Below the pieces are notes generated by a model. The model did not search any database. It was not told the DNA's origin and worked only from the letters and a program-made list of their open reading frames with translations. 5,089 bases of DNA from Candidatus Hydrogenedentota bacterium (GTDB lineage Bacteria; Hydrogenedentota; Hydrogenedentia; Hydrogenedentales; JAEUWI01): assembly GCA_030430835.1 (NCBI GenBank), contig JAUIKJ010000241.1, positions 1-5,089 of the forward strand. Reading direction: 5' to 3'. This document shows, piece after piece, positions 4,110 to 5,089 of the stretch. How positions within the stretch are numbered: position 1 is the stretch's first letter; every line of letters starts with the position of its first letter. Both the position numbers and the translations under genes were made by a program.

Positions 4110-5089
4110 CCGCACGAGGCTCTCGACACGGTCCGGGTCCGCCATACGCTCCAGATCGGCCCATTCGTCCTCCGCGTCGGCGGGCGCGAGCAGTGCGGTC
4201 TCCGCCTCTGCCGGCTTGAGGTTGTTCATGAGGGTAGCCCAGTTGGTGGTCAGACCAAAATAAGCCGCGATGGACATGACGACGATGGCGGTGCCGAGCC
4301 CGACGTTCCAGAGTATCCGCTTGCCGCCCTCGGGCCGGGCATCGCCCATGAACTTCTTGTTGTTCAGCAGCACCAGGAAGCAGAGCACGGTGATCGGCAG
4401 CAGCGGCGCGTTGAGGCTGGAGGCGGTGATCGCGGCCTGCCAGGGGAAGGCCTTCATGGTGACGCCGTAGACGCCGACGGCGGGGATGAGCGAGAACCAG
4501 AAACGCGCGCGGCTGTCGTGGGCATAGCCGAACATCTCGCAGCCGATGAAGCCGCAGGCGAGCATGTGCATGATGATACTGGTGAAGCCGACGGACATCA
4601 TGCCGAGGCCGATAATCATCAGTGCGATGCGGTCGCCCATGGCATCCCCACCGAAGAGTCCGCCGATGGTGGGGCCGACGACGGGAACGATGTCCTTGAT
4701 GTTCCGGGTCACGGCGCCGGTAACGCCTTCTTCCGGGCCGATGGTGTTCGCGACGGCGAGGACCATGAAGCCGGTGGCGAGGAAGAAGGGAATCATCATG
4801 CCGGAGATGAGATCGAAGTAGGCGAGTTCCTTGTGCGCCTTCCCCCACTTCTTGTTCAGCAGCGAGTAGGGATAGAGAAAGACCATGTTGATGCCGAGGG
4901 CGGCGGCCATGCCGCCGACGATCGGCTTCACGGCGCTGGGGTCGAGGCCGTTCGCATCGGTCAGATCGCGAAAAAATGAGATGCCGGTGACCCCGAGAAA
5001 TCGCCGGTTCCACTGGATGCCGGTGGTGATGGCGACCAGCGCGAAGATCGCGACAATGGTCCAGACCAGCACCTTGGTGGTGTTCTCGA
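3177..5089 (-). CDS. Nramp-like metal transporter fused to ApbE FAD:protein FMN transferase, N-terminus beyond window edge
   Basis: The frame is open from the right edge to TAG 3177-3179. The GTG at 5070-5072 is internal: the same frame continues upstream as ...ENTTK without a stop, so the true start lies outside. Counting from that GTG codon as residue 1, residues 1-282 hold seven hydrophobic segments (about 1-19, 50-72, 82-112, 147-183, 190-208, 212-238, 253-280) matching TM5-TM11 of SLC11/Nramp transporters. Examples are the TM8 stretch GMMSVGFTSIIMHMLACGF and a TM6 with GINMVFLYPYS. An Ala/Glu/Asp-rich linker (285-321) leads into a complete ApbE domain (322-624). Its hallmarks are AMGTDFEF, KISRWQPDSDTSRANR, GAFDVTVGPLIAFW, DFGGIGKGLALD, IHGGTSTV, ALSTSG, HIYDPRTGLP and SDALSTAFFVMG. 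ApbE proteins transfer FMN from FAD to a Thr of secreted or membrane proteins, with Mg. No frameshift or internal stop separates the two halves. Both family calls are strong for ApbE and good for Nramp; the joint role is unknown. Confidence 0.88.
   Translation of the reverse strand, partial: ENTTKVLVWTIVAIFALVAITTGIQWNRRFLGVTGISFFRDLTDANGLDPSAVKPIVGGMAAALGINMVFLYPYSLLNKKWGKAHKELAYFDLISGMMIPFFLATGFMVLAVANTIGPEEGVTGAVTRNIKDIVPVVGPTIGGLFGGDAMGDRIALMIIGLGMMSVGFTSIIMHMLACGFIGCEMFGYAHDSRARFWFSLIPAVGVYGVTMKAFPWQAAITASSLNAPLLPITVLCFLVLLNNKKFMGDARPEGGKRILWNVGLGTAIVVMSIAAYFGLTTNWATLMNNLKPAEAETALLAPADAEDEWADLERMADPDRVESLVRHQAMGTDFEFTLVGSRERLDQPQLTQAAGRAFEAISALEAKISRWQPDSDTSRANRDAAAGPVAIGDELFETLAVSRAIYDQTEGAFDVTVGPLIAFWREHGAGQVSAEMLAPILARVGLDKVEIDAGAKSVYFNQPGVALDFGGIGKGLALDHAATFLKNQGIPAGMIHGGTSTVIAWGRSANGGEGWRVSIRHPLKEDAPPVTTVPLRDAALSTSGVQILAAERGGGYASHIYDPRTGLPAEGVLSATAIAPTGAESDALSTAFFVMGRDGTEDYCRAHPEVRAIMLLADSGPETPVWINFPDRVTAV
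4230..5089 (-). other. Nramp/SLC11-like transporter half, TM5-TM11
   Basis: There are seven membrane segments with the spacing of the second half of an 11-TM Nramp. In Nramps TM6 carries a Met-Pro-His signature that helps bind the metal. The equivalent stretch here (about 4857-4925) reads GINMVFLYPYSLLN, without MPH. TM1, holding the D-P-G-N half of the metal site, is outside the window. Membership rests on overall pattern similarity, so a related APC-fold transporter remains possible. Confidence 0.7.

Noticed and set aside
4051..5013. Second minus-strand frame inside the fusion gene
   Set aside because: The translation is Arg/His-rich with no domain; the overlapping frame carries the Nramp and ApbE motifs.
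5070..5072. GTG as the start of the transporter/ApbE gene
   Set aside because: The frame stays open upstream to the window edge, no Shine-Dalgarno precedes the GTG, and starting here would remove TM1-TM4 of the Nramp fold.

Overview
The window is GC-rich DNA from a bacterium. It carries one truncated gene entering from the left on the + strand and three protein-coding genes on the - strand. A Tat-type signal on a roughly 530-residue Gfo/Idh/MocA oxidoreductase, a YceI-like predicted lipoprotein with a long acidic linker, and short dispersed repeats of the type 'ATTTCTCCCTGCGGTCGAAAT' are all common in environmental Planctomycetota, Hydrogenedentota and related groups. That placement is an inference from gene style; no rRNA or other phylogenetic marker is present.

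Layout. Positions 1-260 hold the 3' part of a HepT-like HEPN ribonuclease toxin gene with an intact R-x4-H-x-Y motif. A one-base frame loss near position 205 replaces its conserved C-terminal tail with an early stop. A 13-bp perfect stem-loop (265-306) separates it from the convergent gene at 339-1073, a YceI-domain predicted lipoprotein. A GC-rich intrinsic terminator (1140-1172) then closes the upstream gene at 1187-2782, a Tat-exported Gfo/Idh/MocA oxidoreductase. This gene has the best-defined control region in the window: a sigma70-like promoter (TAGACA, 18 bp, TATAAT) whose -10 and predicted start point are covered by an 18-bp perfect palindrome, plus a leader of about 110 nt containing a GNRA-capped hairpin. 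The 247 bp from 2930 to 3176 hold no gene but carry a hairpin/direct repeat and two copies of a 24-bp imperfect repeat.

The right third (3177-5089) is one open frame running off the right edge. Its N-terminal half is the back part (seven membrane segments, matching TM5-TM11) of an Nramp/SLC11-like metal transporter. Its C-terminal half is a complete ApbE-type FAD:protein FMN transferase. This fusion is the most unusual object here. An 11-TM Nramp has its C-terminus outside the cytoplasm, which would put the flavin transferase in the compartment where ApbE proteins normally work. The transporter half also lacks the canonical Met-Pro-His metal-site motif of TM6, so its substrate is uncertain.

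The three minus-strand genes do not look like one operon: each gap holds a terminator-like hairpin, and the oxidoreductase has its own promoter. A loose common theme is envelope redox chemistry (exported dehydrogenase, YceI isoprenoid binder, flavin transferase), but the sequence does not demonstrate that they act together.
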